DNA of 39,040 nucleotides from Candidatus Moraniibacteriota bacterium (GTDB lineage: Bacteria > Patescibacteriota > Minisyncoccia > Moranbacterales > UBA1568): the NCBI GenBank assembly GCA_903859375.1, contig CAIOMK010000016.1, positions 1-39,040 on the forward strand. The letters run 5' to 3'. Positions 8,149 to 16,902 of the stretch are shown here, one piece after another. Made by a program: the position numbers and the translations under genes. Numbering within the stretch: the first letter of the stretch is position 1; each line of letters starts with the position of its first letter. The notes below the pieces were generated by a model that ran no database searches, had not been told where the DNA came from, and saw nothing but the letters and a program-made list of their open reading frames with translations.

Positions 8149-8269
8149 GAACATACGATAGTCTTTTTGAGAGACTACGAGCTCTTGACCCGGACAAGCT
8201 GTTCTTCACTCTCTCCCTCGAAAGATCAAAACAAATATTCCCATAAAGATCGACACTGTCGTGAAATTT

Positions 8270-11200
8270 TCAAGATACTTCAACCTCCGCTGCGACCTTA
8301 TTGTCGAGTTCTCCGCGAAAGCCTTTTGTTCCTGGTATTTTCGGCAATCCTACCGGTTTGTTTCCAGTATCATAGTTTACCACTTCGAGAGCATTCGCGC
8401 AAGCTTTTTTCTTTTTTTGCGCCGTTGTCTTCATTTCTCTTGTCAGAAAGCCATCCCATTCGTCGTTGGATATATACAGATCGCCCCAGTTCAATTTCTC
8501 GCAGGTTCCGTTCTTATCCCTGAATTCTTTCAGTTTTAAAAGGATAAGGACACCCTTACGCGCCATAGAATATGACCCGGCGCTGTCGCTGTTGCTCGGA
8601 AAGTTTTTTCCGAAAAGATCCGGTGTCCTACTGTCGAAAAATGGCTCGACTGGAGAAAGGAGAAAATCCACTCCGGAAGCCGTATCATTTTTGATCTGAC
8701 AAAGCAGGTTCCACAAAAACATGAAATCCTTGAAGAATTTCTCATTCCCTTTTGCCGGAAGAGGCATGATTTGGGGCATGATTTCCTTTTCGATATCTAT
8801 CCTCGCATATTCGAACAATGTTCGAAAAGGGCTCGTGAGATCCGGGTAATGCGTACAGTCACCCTTACCCGGCGCCCCGTCCCACTTCAAGCGTTCCACA
8901 GAGGTACACACTGTCCAGACAGTATGTACGGGCCAATTTTTTCGTTCTTGAAACCTTCTCAGATCATATGTCATCTCGAAGCGTTTCCTCTTTTTATCAA
9001 AAACGATGTTCGAAAATTTCAGGATTTCCATTTTTGCCTTTTCAGCACTTCCGTATCTGAGTTGCAGGTTCGGACGCCATCCAGTGATCGGATCGACTCG
9101 TGAGGCGTTTCCGGACTGAACATAGAAGATTATTCCCGTCTGCTTCCCCATTTTCTGAAACGACTCGACGGGTGATGCCAACTGGAATGCGTTCAGGAGG
9201 TGTCCGGCCCGATTCGGGTCCTTTTCATCCTTCGTTACCAGATATCCCAGTTTTACTATCAGAGCTTTTTCCATTTGCTGGTAGATACCCTTCTCGATCC
9301 CTCCTTGGACCTGCTTGAACCGCATGTTGAAATCCTCCAAGACAATGACCGCATCATGCTGTATCGCGAGATCGGAAAGCTTTCGCACGATCTGGGTGAC
9401 ATAACCGAGCTTCAATTCCCTCATTGCCCTGCTCGACGACCAGTTATCGCGGATTTCCTTCTTCTCCCGAATTTTTTCCGCGTAATCGACACCGTCGATT
9501 TCATTCAGCGAGCCGCTCTCGATGATTTCCTGTTTCTGATTGACAACCGTATAATGTGCGATGTTCATCTCTCCGCGGTCCACTCCGATGACATTGACAT
9601 TTTTGTTTCCGGCGAGAAACGCGTTCACCTCCCTATTGATTCCGGATGTGCCCCGACCGCGATTGAGCGTCATGGGACAATGAAAAAGGATTTTGTTTTC
9701 GGCATATCGTTTCTGCGCGACAACTTCCTTTCCTTTTGCGTCCTTCCTGGTACCGAGTCTCTCCACCGCTACCGCTGGACGGAAGAACACTTCAGACTGT
9801 CCATTGAGTTTCAGTAAGAAATCATGCGTATTATTCGGAGGAAACAACCCTTCGAAATACATGGTGTGCAGGTTCCGTTTTCCGGTCGTGCCGGCGGCGT
9901 AATCCTGGTTGTAAATCTCAAAGAGATACAATTCCCCTTCCATGTTCTTCTCTTTGATATAGGATGCGGAGACATCGGAAAAACCGATCTTATAACCGGC
10001 TCTGGCGACATCGGCATAGAACTCCCCTATACCGTTCCCGTATTCCTCCGAGGCTTTCACTTGAGAAAAATCATATTCCTGCCAACCGGGATATGATACG
10101 AGGCATTTCTTATAGAAGTCGACAAGTTTTTTGAGGTCGCCGGAGTTGAAAGAGTCACCCTTCTTGAACGTCCCATTCTTGTAGATATCCACGATACCCG
10201 GCGTCGGATGAAAGAATGCGATCCCTTTTTTTGAAAAACAGACTTTCGGCATCATTTTCGCCGGGTCCGGGAGCAGCTTGTACTCCATCTTTTCATATCG
10301 CCCACCTTTCGCATCCGAAATCATCTGTTCGGCATTTCTGGCTTCAAAGAGACGGGTATTTCCTTTCCTCATGACCCCGAGAAAATATCGTCCTTTCTGA
10401 CGAAGGATGATAGTGGCGCTCGCCGGCTCCTTGTTTTTGTCCCATCCGTCGGCAAAAGTTGGAATTCCGAAGTTTAATTTCCATTTATCCACGTTTTCCC
10501 ACGGCTTTCTTGTCAGATATTCCCGTATCCGTTCATACGGAAGAACCAGCCCTTCATAAGCGCCTTCATAATACCCCATGTACCCGGTTTCCGGATCGGA
10601 ATAGAACAGAGGATCCATTTCATACCCCATGACCCAAGATCTGTTTTTTTCAAGTGCGAAATATCGTCCCATCTGATAAAACAGGAGCACGTCATCGGAG
10701 AAATCCTTCACGACTGTCATGAAATCGGCGTTTATTTCCGGATTCGGCGAAGCAAGAAGCTCACCCATGCGCCGACTTGAAACCGCAAACCCTCGGCTCT
10801 CCGTTTTACCGTTCGACATGACGACCGTTCTCTGGAATGCCCTTCTGAATTGGTATCCGGCCAAGCGAATATTTTGTTCCCAAATACTTTCATCCTTAAA
10901 AAGTAGCTTCTCTCCGGTTTCGGCCATGGTTTCCACATAAAAATATGGTTTCCATGCCGTTTCCACATCTTTGATCAGAGATAAGGCGCCATCGACACGG
11001 GAAAATGAGATGAAATCAGGAAACGAATAGCTGTCGCCCTCTTTCCTATAACTGGCAGATGTGTCACCGGCAGCTTTGAACGCGGAATACAGAAAAAATG
11101 GAAAAGCTTCCGGATCCTTCAAGAGTTTATGTGCTATCGTGTGTACCGCCTCTTTTGACAGATATACCTTATCGAGATCAAGTTCGCCTGTCCTGGTACC

Positions 11201-12250
11201 GACGACCTCGACGAATCGCAGAAGATTCGGTATTTTTTCCATTGCGACGTCATGGAATGTGCGAAGTGTTTCAAGAAGTCTCGCGTCGGTGTAAATACCG
11301 TGAGAACTCATTTCTTTCACTCCCAAAATCTGACGACTAAGCGTTTTCAACAGAAGAAGACGCTCACCTTTGTTGTTCTGCAGGAATTCACGCACTATGC
11401 CGTTTATTCCCGATGATTTTTCATCACCTTTCGCGACTATGCCGTTGATTGCGACATTGTATGTATCGATTCCTTCCTGAAGCAGATACTCGCCATAGTG
11501 CTTCACTGAAAATATTCGGCTTATCGGAATGCCGGAAGATTTTTCGATTGACTTGAAGTTGATTTTCTTTTGAAGATTTTCAAATATCAGGATGTTTTCC
11601 GCAAACCATCGAAGGTTTTGATCGATCATCCGAGTCGCTATCGCGGTCACTTTCCCGTCATCCTTATAAAAATTTTTACGAGTCTCATGAAATTTTTTGA
11701 AATATCCCGTGAAACCTTTCCAATTATCAAAAACAGTGCCGATTATTTCTCCGGATTCGGGATCTATCAGCAAGGCGTCTTTCTCCGAGCCATACCTTTC
11801 TTTCAGGATTCTGAATACGCCTTCTCCGAAAAGAAAGTCAATTCCCGATTCTTTCAACCCCAGATGTCCGTATTTGACCGTTATCCATTGCTTCGCGAGA
11901 GTATCAAAAGCCTGACTGATGTTTTTTCGTAATTCATTTTCTTTTGTCCGCAAAGCTTCGGCTGATTTTTCATCTGTGCTTTCCCGACGCCATGCCCGAT
12001 AGGTCTCGAGATATGTATCCATATCGTCGAAAACAACACCCAAAAGAGCCTCTTGCACGAATTCCCGGTGCAAACGATCAAAAAACTGCTTCGATTTCTC
12101 GTATTTGTTCTTCCAATCCCTCCCTTCATTGAAAATTCCGTCTTGTTCCAGCAAATCTTTCGTCACCCCCACCGGTTTCAGTTCGAATTTGAGTGTTTTG
12201 GAAATTTCGAACCGATGGGTAAAATTCTTGAATATCGGGTCCTTTTTCAT
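8270..12250 (-). CDS. cas12a: Type V-A CRISPR effector Cas12a (Cpf1)
   Basis: Cas12a processes its own crRNA and cuts target DNA with one RuvC site. The 1326-residue protein is full length. It starts with the Cas12a block FTHRFEISKTLKFELKPVG, and shows the WED/PI block GWDKNKEP..TIILRQKGRYFLGVM and the pre-crRNA processing region (TFKKGDSF, VDFYKK). RuvC-I is IGVDRGEMNIAHY (D891), RuvC-II is VLEDFNMRFKQ (E972) and RuvC-III is SDSAGSYSMARKG (D1222), so all three catalytic acids are present. Two positions are unusual: the near-invariant Asn in DxNGAY is Ala1224, and the Nuc-domain arginine of QMRN is Lys1187 (QIKN). No cas1, cas2 or cas4 is nearby. It follows ksgA after 142 bp and has its own promoter candidate. 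Confidence 0.97.
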   Translation of the reverse strand: MKKDPIFKNFTHRFEISKTLKFELKPVGVTKDLLEQDGIFNEGRDWKNKYEKSKQFFDRLHREFVQEALLGVVFDDMDTYLETYRAWRRESTDEKSAEALRTKENELRKNISQAFDTLAKQWITVKYGHLGLKESGIDFLFGEGVFRILKERYGSEKDALLIDPESGEIIGTVFDNWKGFTGYFKKFHETRKNFYKDDGKVTAIATRMIDQNLRWFAENILIFENLQKKINFKSIEKSSGIPISRIFSVKHYGEYLLQEGIDTYNVAINGIVAKGDEKSSGINGIVREFLQNNKGERLLLLKTLSRQILGVKEMSSHGIYTDARLLETLRTFHDVAMEKIPNLLRFVEVVGTRTGELDLDKVYLSKEAVHTIAHKLLKDPEAFPFFLYSAFKAAGDTSASYRKEGDSYSFPDFISFSRVDGALSLIKDVETAWKPYFYVETMAETGEKLLFKDESIWEQNIRLAGYQFRRAFQRTVVMSNGKTESRGFAVSSRRMGELLASPNPEINADFMTVVKDFSDDVLLFYQMGRYFALEKNRSWVMGYEMDPLFYSDPETGYMGYYEGAYEGLVLPYERIREYLTRKPWENVDKWKLNFGIPTFADGWDKNKEPASATIILRQKGRYFLGVMRKGNTRLFEARNAEQMISDAKGGRYEKMEYKLLPDPAKMMPKVCFSKKGIAFFHPTPGIVDIYKNGTFKKGDSFNSGDLKKLVDFYKKCLVSYPGWQEYDFSQVKASEEYGNGIGEFYADVARAGYKIGFSDVSASYIKEKNMEGELYLFEIYNQDYAAGTTGKRNLHTMYFEGLFPPNNTHDFLLKLNGQSEVFFRPAVAVERLGTRKDAKGKEVVAQKRYAENKILFHCPMTLNRGRGTSGINREVNAFLAGNKNVNVIGVDRGEMNIAHYTVVNQKQEIIESGSLNEIDGVDYAEKIREKKEIRDNWSSSRAMRELKLGYVTQIVRKLSDLAIQHDAVIVLEDFNMRFKQVQGGIEKGIYQQMEKALIVKLGYLVTKDEKDPNRAGHLLNAFQLASPVESFQKMGKQTGIIFYVQSGNASRVDPITGWRPNLQLRYGSAEKAKMEILKFSNIVFDKKRKRFEMTYDLRRFQERKNWPVHTVWTVCTSVERLKWDGAPGKGDCTHYPDLTSPFRTLFEYARIDIEKEIMPQIMPLPAKGNEKFFKDFMFLWNLLCQIKNDTASGVDFLLSPVEPFFDSRTPDLFGKNFPSNSDSAGSYSMARKGVLILLKLKEFRDKNGTCEKLNWGDLYISNDEWDGFLTREMKTTAQKKKKACANALEVVNYDTGNKPVGLPKIPGTKGFRGELDNKVAAEVEVS

Positions 12251-12276
12251 TCATGGAAATCAAGAATTACTCTAAT

Positions 12277-12304
12277 ATCATACCATTTACGCCAAAACAG
12301 TCAA
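12277..12304 (-). promoter_or_regulatory. Promoter candidate of cas12a
   Basis: On the minus strand there is a -35 TTGACT, 16 bp, then a -10 TATGAT. Predicted transcription begins near 12270, about 20 bp before the ATG. There is no clear Shine-Dalgarno sequence in that short leader. Confidence 0.55.
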
Positions 12305-12392
12305 AATTTGTCAAATATTTCCAAAAACAAGATAGCCGATATGGACAGCATCCATTAAACGCTCGTAAAAGTGGCAGATGGTATGAAGAGGA

Positions 12393-13289
12393 TTATCCCT
12401 CATTTTCAGCCTTAGCCTTTTCTTCAGCTTTAGCCTTTTCCCAGGAATTGACCTTTTGTGTCAGTGAAATCCACTGTTCAATGGACAGTTCCTGCGCCCG
12501 TACCAGCGGGTCGAGGAGGAGTTCTCCAAGCATGGTCTCGACTTCCTTTCGGGGGATACGGAAACTGGAAGAAAGGTTGTTTGCAAGCGTTTTTCGTCTC
12601 GCTATGAAACCCGCGCGCGCGATTCGGAACAGACTCCGGTCATCATCCATTGAAAAAACACGCTTGGGTACGAGTCGGACGACGACACTGTCCACTTTCG
12701 GCTCAGGAACGAATGAGGTTTTTGGAACGAACAGTTCCTTTGAAATATCGGCGTAGTACTGCGCCATAAGGGAAAGAAGACTCATACCGCCCGGCCCCGC
12801 CGCCAGCCTGTCGGCGACTGCTTCCTGGACCATAAGCACTATTCTTTCCGGTCGGACGGGAAGGGAAAGAAGCAACCGTATGATCGGCGCTGTTATATAG
12901 TAAGGAATATTGGCGACAACCTTGAATTTTCCATCCTCAAATCCGGATTCCAGGAGATATCCGCTCAAGTCCATCTCGAGGACACTGCCTTCAAGCAGGG
13001 AAAGCCCCTTTGAATCCTTAAAAATCTCACCGAGTCTCAAAACGAGATCGTGATCAAGTTCGACTGCGGTAACGGACGCAGCTTTCTCCAAAAGGTGTGT
13101 CGTCAGTGCTCCTGTTCCAGGACCTATCTCAAATATACGGTCAGACAGATTGACGTCGGCGATCGCAATAATACTCTCGATGATAGCTTCGTCCTGCAAA
13201 AAATTCTGTCCTAGAGACTTTTTGGCTTTTACCGGATATGGTCGTGATTGTGATTTGAACTTTCCAGGTTTCATTTTTTTTTCCTTCAT
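12393..13289 (-). CDS. ksgA: 16S rRNA adenine dimethyltransferase KsgA/RsmA
   Basis: KsgA uses S-adenosylmethionine to dimethylate two adjacent adenines in helix 45 of 16S rRNA late in 30S assembly. The 298-residue protein shows KKSLGQNFLQDE at the N terminus, SAM motif I FEIGPGTGALT, the acidic VTAVELDHDL, and the catalytic NIPYYI motif (usually NLPY or NIPY). The C-terminal helical domain follows. It ends with an Ala/Lys/Glu tail (EKAKAEEKAKAENEG) encoded by a short imperfect repeat near 12408-12441. The gene lies downstream of a DUF348-G5 protein, an order that recalls yabE-rnmV-ksgA in Firmicutes. Confidence 0.95.
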   Translation of the reverse strand: MKEKKMKPGKFKSQSRPYPVKAKKSLGQNFLQDEAIIESIIAIADVNLSDRIFEIGPGTGALTTHLLEKAASVTAVELDHDLVLRLGEIFKDSKGLSLLEGSVLEMDLSGYLLESGFEDGKFKVVANIPYYITAPIIRLLLSLPVRPERIVLMVQEAVADRLAAGPGGMSLLSLMAQYYADISKELFVPKTSFVPEPKVDSVVVRLVPKRVFSMDDDRSLFRIARAGFIARRKTLANNLSSSFRIPRKEVETMLGELLLDPLVRAQELSIEQWISLTQKVNSWEKAKAEEKAKAENEG

Positions 13290-13372
13290 CTCATTGTTTT
13301 CATTATCTGTTGCCTTTTTACGATAAAACAGAGTTATTTCGCAGTATTCTGCAAATAATTTCCGTCAAAGGC

Positions 13373-14323
13373 TCAATTTAGTACCGGTTCCACCTTCACG
13401 GCTATGATTCCGGCACCTGCGGAAGATATCCGTTCAAATGCGACCCGATCAAGGTCTATTATTCGACCTTTTCCGTATGGCCCCCGATCATTGATCACGA
13501 CGATGACCGACTTGTCGTTTTCCACGTTTGTTACGCGGGCATAGCTTCCTAGTGGCAAAGAAAGGCTTGCTGCTGCGAGTTTACCGGTAAATGAATACCA
13601 TGTCCCGGCACCAGACGCCGCCTTACCGACCTTCACGAATGATCCCTGAACGACTACTTCTGAAACGGGGTCCTTCGTAACACCACTTCCAAGAAGCTTG
13701 CGGGAAACTTCTTTGCCGTCATGATAGCTTACGCGGTACTGATACGTCCGGATTCCGGTCACTCCCTTCGTATTCGTAATCTTCTTTCTCCAACTCAGAG
13801 TATCATCATTTTTCGTGATTGTCTCGTACGCGATCTTTTTTTCCACCGACTCTTCTTTGATCTCGACCCGCGTTATGACAACTTTCATAAAGCGGGTAAG
13901 GAGGACATCACGATCGGGCGCGACGATATCCTCGTCACGAAGAGACACGTTGCCGTCGCGGAGGGCGTCCTTGATCGTTTTTGCGTTCGTGTCGATCATT
14001 CGATTCTGACCATCGATCTTCACTGAAACAGCTTTTGACCGAGAAACGATAATTCTCATTCCAGGAGAAAGTGGCGTTTCCCGCGATGGAAAAAATCCGT
14101 CACCCGGAGCCACATCGATTCCGGAACCGTCCAGCAGCGCTCCGACCGAAAGCTCCTTCGAAGCCGAATATTCAAAAGGAAATCCATCAACGACGATTTG
14201 GACGGATTTCGGTCGTGAAGTATCGTACAAAACGGTGTCGTTTCGCCGAAACATAAAAATGAAAGCGGACATCACGACCACGAAAATGAGGGATGCCTGT
14301 ATACCGAATCTTTTCTTACCCAT
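13373..14323 (-). CDS. Exported DUF348-G5-RlpA-like (3D/DPBB) cell-wall protein
   Basis: The 316-residue protein has one N-terminal membrane anchor (about residues 9-25). Two ubiquitin-like DUF348 units follow: about 37-90 (SVQIVVDGFPFEYSASKELSVGALLDGSGI) and about 93-145 (VSVKIDGQNRMIDTNAKTIKDALRDGNV). Next is a G5 domain at about 147-225 (VEKKIAYETITKNDDTLSWRKKITNTKGVTGIRTYQYRV). It ends in a double-psi beta-barrel like RlpA, about 230-316, with GTWYSFTGKLAAA, LPLGSYARVTNVENDKSVIVVINDRGPYGKGRIIDLDRVAFERI. This architecture is shared with YabE/Rpf-like peptidoglycan-remodelling proteins, so a role at the cell wall is likely. Whether it is a lytic transglycosylase is not shown. Confidence 0.88.
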   Translation of the reverse strand: MGKKRFGIQASLIFVVVMSAFIFMFRRNDTVLYDTSRPKSVQIVVDGFPFEYSASKELSVGALLDGSGIDVAPGDGFFPSRETPLSPGMRIIVSRSKAVSVKIDGQNRMIDTNAKTIKDALRDGNVSLRDEDIVAPDRDVLLTRFMKVVITRVEIKEESVEKKIAYETITKNDDTLSWRKKITNTKGVTGIRTYQYRVSYHDGKEVSRKLLGSGVTKDPVSEVVVQGSFVKVGKAASGAGTWYSFTGKLAAASLSLPLGSYARVTNVENDKSVIVVINDRGPYGKGRIIDLDRVAFERISSAGAGIIAVKVEPVLN

Positions 14324-14388
14324 GTAATTGATAATACAAGATAGTGCCCTTTATGCAATATCCTGTATTCTCAACCACCGAAAGCTCC

Positions 14389-15915
14389 TTATTGTTCAGT
14401 TCTGAAACGGTATTGCAATGCCTCGGTGATATTGTCGAGACTTATATGCTCGGCTCCGGAGAGGTCGGCTATGGTTCGGGCCACTTTAAGGATGCGATGG
14501 TAGCTCCGTGCGGAAAGTTTCAATTCAGAAACGGCACCACGAAGGACCATTTTGGAATTATCATCCAACGGGCAGAATTCGCGGATCATTTCAGGGCCCA
14601 TCTCACTGTTGGTATGGATGCCGCGGCCTTCAAATCGTATCGTCTGTATCGATCGGGCCGCCTCGACCCTTTCCCTTATGGATTCGCTCGACTCGCCGTT
14701 CGCATCCTCCTCAAGCTTCTCAATTTTCGGTCTCGGACAAGATACCTGCAAATCTATGCGATCGAGGATCGGGCCGGATATCTTCTCCCGATATCTGGTC
14801 ACATGAAACGGTGCACACGAGCACATCCGTTCCGGATCACCCGCATACCCGCATGGGCACGGGTTCATAGCGGCTACCAGAGTAAAACGGGCGGGAAAGA
14901 TACTCGTCCCTTTTATACGCGAAACGGACACGAACCCATCCTCGAGAGGCTGACGCAGGTTCTCAAGAACCGACTTCGGAAATTCTGCGAACTCATCCAG
15001 GAACAGAACACCTCTATGGGCAAGACTCACTTCTCCGGGCTTCGGAATGGTTCCGCCACCGACGAGAGATATGGCCGATGCACTGTGGTGCGGTGAGCGA
15101 AACGGGCGCAAACGGATCAAAGCTTTGCCAGAGGACAGTTTTCCGGCAACAGAAAATATTTTTGTCACTTCGAGACTTTCCGACAGGGAAAGAGCCGGAA
15201 GAATCGTCGGCAAAGCTCTCGCAAGTAGCGTTTTCCCCGATCCAGGAGGGCCAACAAGGATTGTGTTATGGCCTCCGGATGCGGCGATCTCAAGTGCCCG
15301 CTTCGCGTGCTCCTGTCCACGGACTTCAGACATGTTCATTCCATGCGGATCGGGACCGATCGCGATCGGATCGTGAGGAATGAATTTTTCAATCAGCTCC
15401 CGACCAAGCAGGTGCGCGACGAGTGAAAACAAAGTACGTACCGGATATACCGTTATCCCGGGAATAAGGGAGGTTTCTTCGGCATTTTCCAGAGGAACAT
15501 ATATTTCCTTGAATTTCATATCACGGGCAAGCACTGCCGCCGATATGACACCGTTCACCCGTCGAACCGCTCCGTCGAGTGCTAATTCTCCAAGGAACAG
15601 TTTTGATTCCGGATCGAATTCGAGCTGTCCCGTCGCCCGAAGATACCCGAGTGCGATCGGCAAATCGTACACCGGGCCCTGTTTCGGCAAATCTGCCGGA
15701 GCAAGATTGACAGTTATGCGGCCATTTTGATGAGGAGGTTTGAAGCCGCTGTTTTTTATCGCCGAACTGACGCGTTCCCGTGATTCCTTTACTGAAGTAT
15801 CAGGGAGTCCGACCAAGGTAAACGCATGCAGTCCCTGAGAAAGGACGTCCACCTCCGCCTCTACCAAAACTCCGTCGAGGCCTACTGTCGCCACTGAAAA
15901 AATTCTTGCGGGCAT
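14389..15915 (-). CDS. comM: ComM/YifB family AAA+ ATPase (Mg-chelatase-like)
   Basis: ComM is a hexameric helicase that helps branch migration when transformed DNA is integrated. The 508-residue protein has the N-terminal Lon-protease-like domain (MPARIFSVATVGLDGVLVEAEVDVLSQGLHAFTLVGLPDTSVKESRERV), the YifB linker around HGMNMSEVRGQEHAKRALEIAA, Walker A GPPGSGKT (about 222-229), Walker B GVLFLDEFAEF and the C-terminal Mg-chelatase domain. A Cys cluster, NPCPCGYAGDPERMCSC, is present as in other ComM proteins. The start is 6 bp downstream of the lspA stop, so these genes form an operon. Confidence 0.95.
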   Translation of the reverse strand: MPARIFSVATVGLDGVLVEAEVDVLSQGLHAFTLVGLPDTSVKESRERVSSAIKNSGFKPPHQNGRITVNLAPADLPKQGPVYDLPIALGYLRATGQLEFDPESKLFLGELALDGAVRRVNGVISAAVLARDMKFKEIYVPLENAEETSLIPGITVYPVRTLFSLVAHLLGRELIEKFIPHDPIAIGPDPHGMNMSEVRGQEHAKRALEIAASGGHNTILVGPPGSGKTLLARALPTILPALSLSESLEVTKIFSVAGKLSSGKALIRLRPFRSPHHSASAISLVGGGTIPKPGEVSLAHRGVLFLDEFAEFPKSVLENLRQPLEDGFVSVSRIKGTSIFPARFTLVAAMNPCPCGYAGDPERMCSCAPFHVTRYREKISGPILDRIDLQVSCPRPKIEKLEEDANGESSESIRERVEAARSIQTIRFEGRGIHTNSEMGPEMIREFCPLDDNSKMVLRGAVSELKLSARSYHRILKVARTIADLSGAEHISLDNITEALQYRFRTEQ

Positions 15916-15921
15916 ACTTGT

Positions 15922-16368
15922 TTATATTATTTTCACAACATCGGGCCTATCGGTTTTTGGTTTCTCCCAGATGGAAAACACGGCAAGAATACCTCCGACC
16001 GTAAGCGCCACATCTGCGACATTGAACGCCGGAAGTCCTTTTATCAATAAAAAATCCCTGACACAGCCGAACAAGGCACGATCAATCAGATTGCTGAGAC
16101 CTCCTCCAACGACAAGAAAAATCCCGAGTGTGGCTACGGAAGATTGGACACGACTTCGGAAGGCGTACAAAACAACAACAATGACTGTTCCAAACATGAG
16201 TATGCTTCCGTTGCGGATATCGACACCCAACGGACCACCCTGATTGCAATATACTTCCAATTGCGACGACAAGACGTCGCTTGAGCGGAAACAGAATATA
16301 ATAAAAGCCGCGAACAAAATAATGTCGCGGCCCACGAACCAAACAATCCTTCTGCGGACTGTGTTCAT
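15922..16368 (-). CDS. lspA: Lipoprotein signal peptidase (signal peptidase II)
   Basis: LspA cleaves the signal peptide from diacylated prolipoproteins in the membrane. The 148-residue protein has four hydrophobic segments, and both catalytic-Asp motifs are visible: GGGLSNLIDRALFGCVRDFL and PAFNVADVALTVG. It starts almost directly after the stop of the dksA/traR-like gene and ends 6 bp before comM, which indicates co-transcription. Confidence 0.95.
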   Translation of the reverse strand: MNTVRRRIVWFVGRDIILFAAFIIFCFRSSDVLSSQLEVYCNQGGPLGVDIRNGSILMFGTVIVVVLYAFRSRVQSSVATLGIFLVVGGGLSNLIDRALFGCVRDFLLIKGLPAFNVADVALTVGGILAVFSIWEKPKTDRPDVVKII

Positions 16369-16369
16369 T

Positions 16370-16729
16370 TTACTTTTTTAGACATGACATGCACTCCTTC
16401 GCTGCAGGAAAGGCTCTCAAGCGTCCTTCTTCCATGTCGGCTCCACACGTGATACACACGCCATAGGTGTCATTTTCAATACGGACGAGAGCCTCCGTAA
16501 CGTCTCCAAGCTGACCCTCAAGATTCTCCTCCAAAGCTATATTGTCCGCGTATTGTTCTACCTCGGTCGCGTTGTCGTCACGATCGGTTCCGATCTCCTC
16601 AAATCGGGTCTCATATTCACCGGGAACAGCCGTCTTGTCGGCAAACCGTCCCAATTCACTTTCCAATCGGGCTTTTTCAGCAATCATGGATGCCTTCATC
16701 TCATCGCGGAATTCTTTGCTTAGCGTCAT
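16370..16729 (-). CDS. TraR/DksA family zinc-finger protein
   Basis: The 119-residue protein has an N-terminal coiled-coil helix pair (SKEFRDEMKASMIAEKARLESELGRF), an acidic middle and a C-terminal four-cysteine zinc finger (CITCGADMEEGRLRAFPAAKECMSC), the DksA/TraR layout. DksA proteins enter the RNA polymerase secondary channel and modulate initiation. The typical fingertip DxxDxA motif is not clear here, since DRDDNATEVEQYADN is the closest acidic segment, so the precise role is open. It is the first gene of an operon with lspA and comM. Confidence 0.88.
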   Translation of the reverse strand: MTLSKEFRDEMKASMIAEKARLESELGRFADKTAVPGEYETRFEEIGTDRDDNATEVEQYADNIALEENLEGQLGDVTEALVRIENDTYGVCITCGADMEEGRLRAFPAAKECMSCLKK

Positions 16730-16902
16730 ATGATTGAAACACTCTTATAAGGATTCACTTTGTAATTCGCCGTCAAATGATTTCCAGGCATGCCCACCGG
16801 TATACGGATGTTCAAAACCCGAAAGAAAACTATTCTAAACCTATTGTACGACGAAGGGTGCGGGAAGTAAAGAAACGGCCGTATTCAGAAGAGGCGATCC
16901 AC

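Larger units (their letters stand above)
7948..8269 (-). other. Gene-free segment downstream of cas12a carrying the solo crRNA
   Basis: No protein gene is supported here. Reading the minus strand from the cas12a stop, the segment has a small hairpin (TAGTCT-CTCAAAA-AGACTA, near 8158-8177, with no T-run), a promoter-like pair, one Cas12a repeat and a guide-like stretch. About 120 bp of AT-rich sequence then leads to the bidirectional terminator. I searched for the TTTCTAC...GTAGA core on both strands of this segment and found only one copy. Confidence 0.75.

Noticed and set aside
8158-8177. Hairpin TAGTCT/AGACTA after cas12a as a terminator
   Set aside because: The stem is only 6 bp and no T-run follows on either strand.
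10485-10494. Further DnaA-like words (TTATCCACG near 10487 and 28245)
   Set aside because: They lie inside or between ordinary genes, are single, and do not cluster.
12277-12300. Guide-directed autorepression of cas12a at its own promoter (GTATG shared)
   Set aside because: Only five bases match and no TTTV motif lies at the required side.
12408-12441. Short repeat GCCTTTTC...GCCTTTTC at the ksgA 3' end as a regulatory repeat
   Set aside because: It is explained by the Ala-Lys-Glu coding tail of KsgA.
16748-16766. Partial match of the Cas12a guide to sequence upstream of the dksA-like gene (GTGAATCCT, 9 nt)
   Set aside because: The first four seed bases do not match and a 9-nt match in 39 kb is expected by chance, so I do not claim a target.
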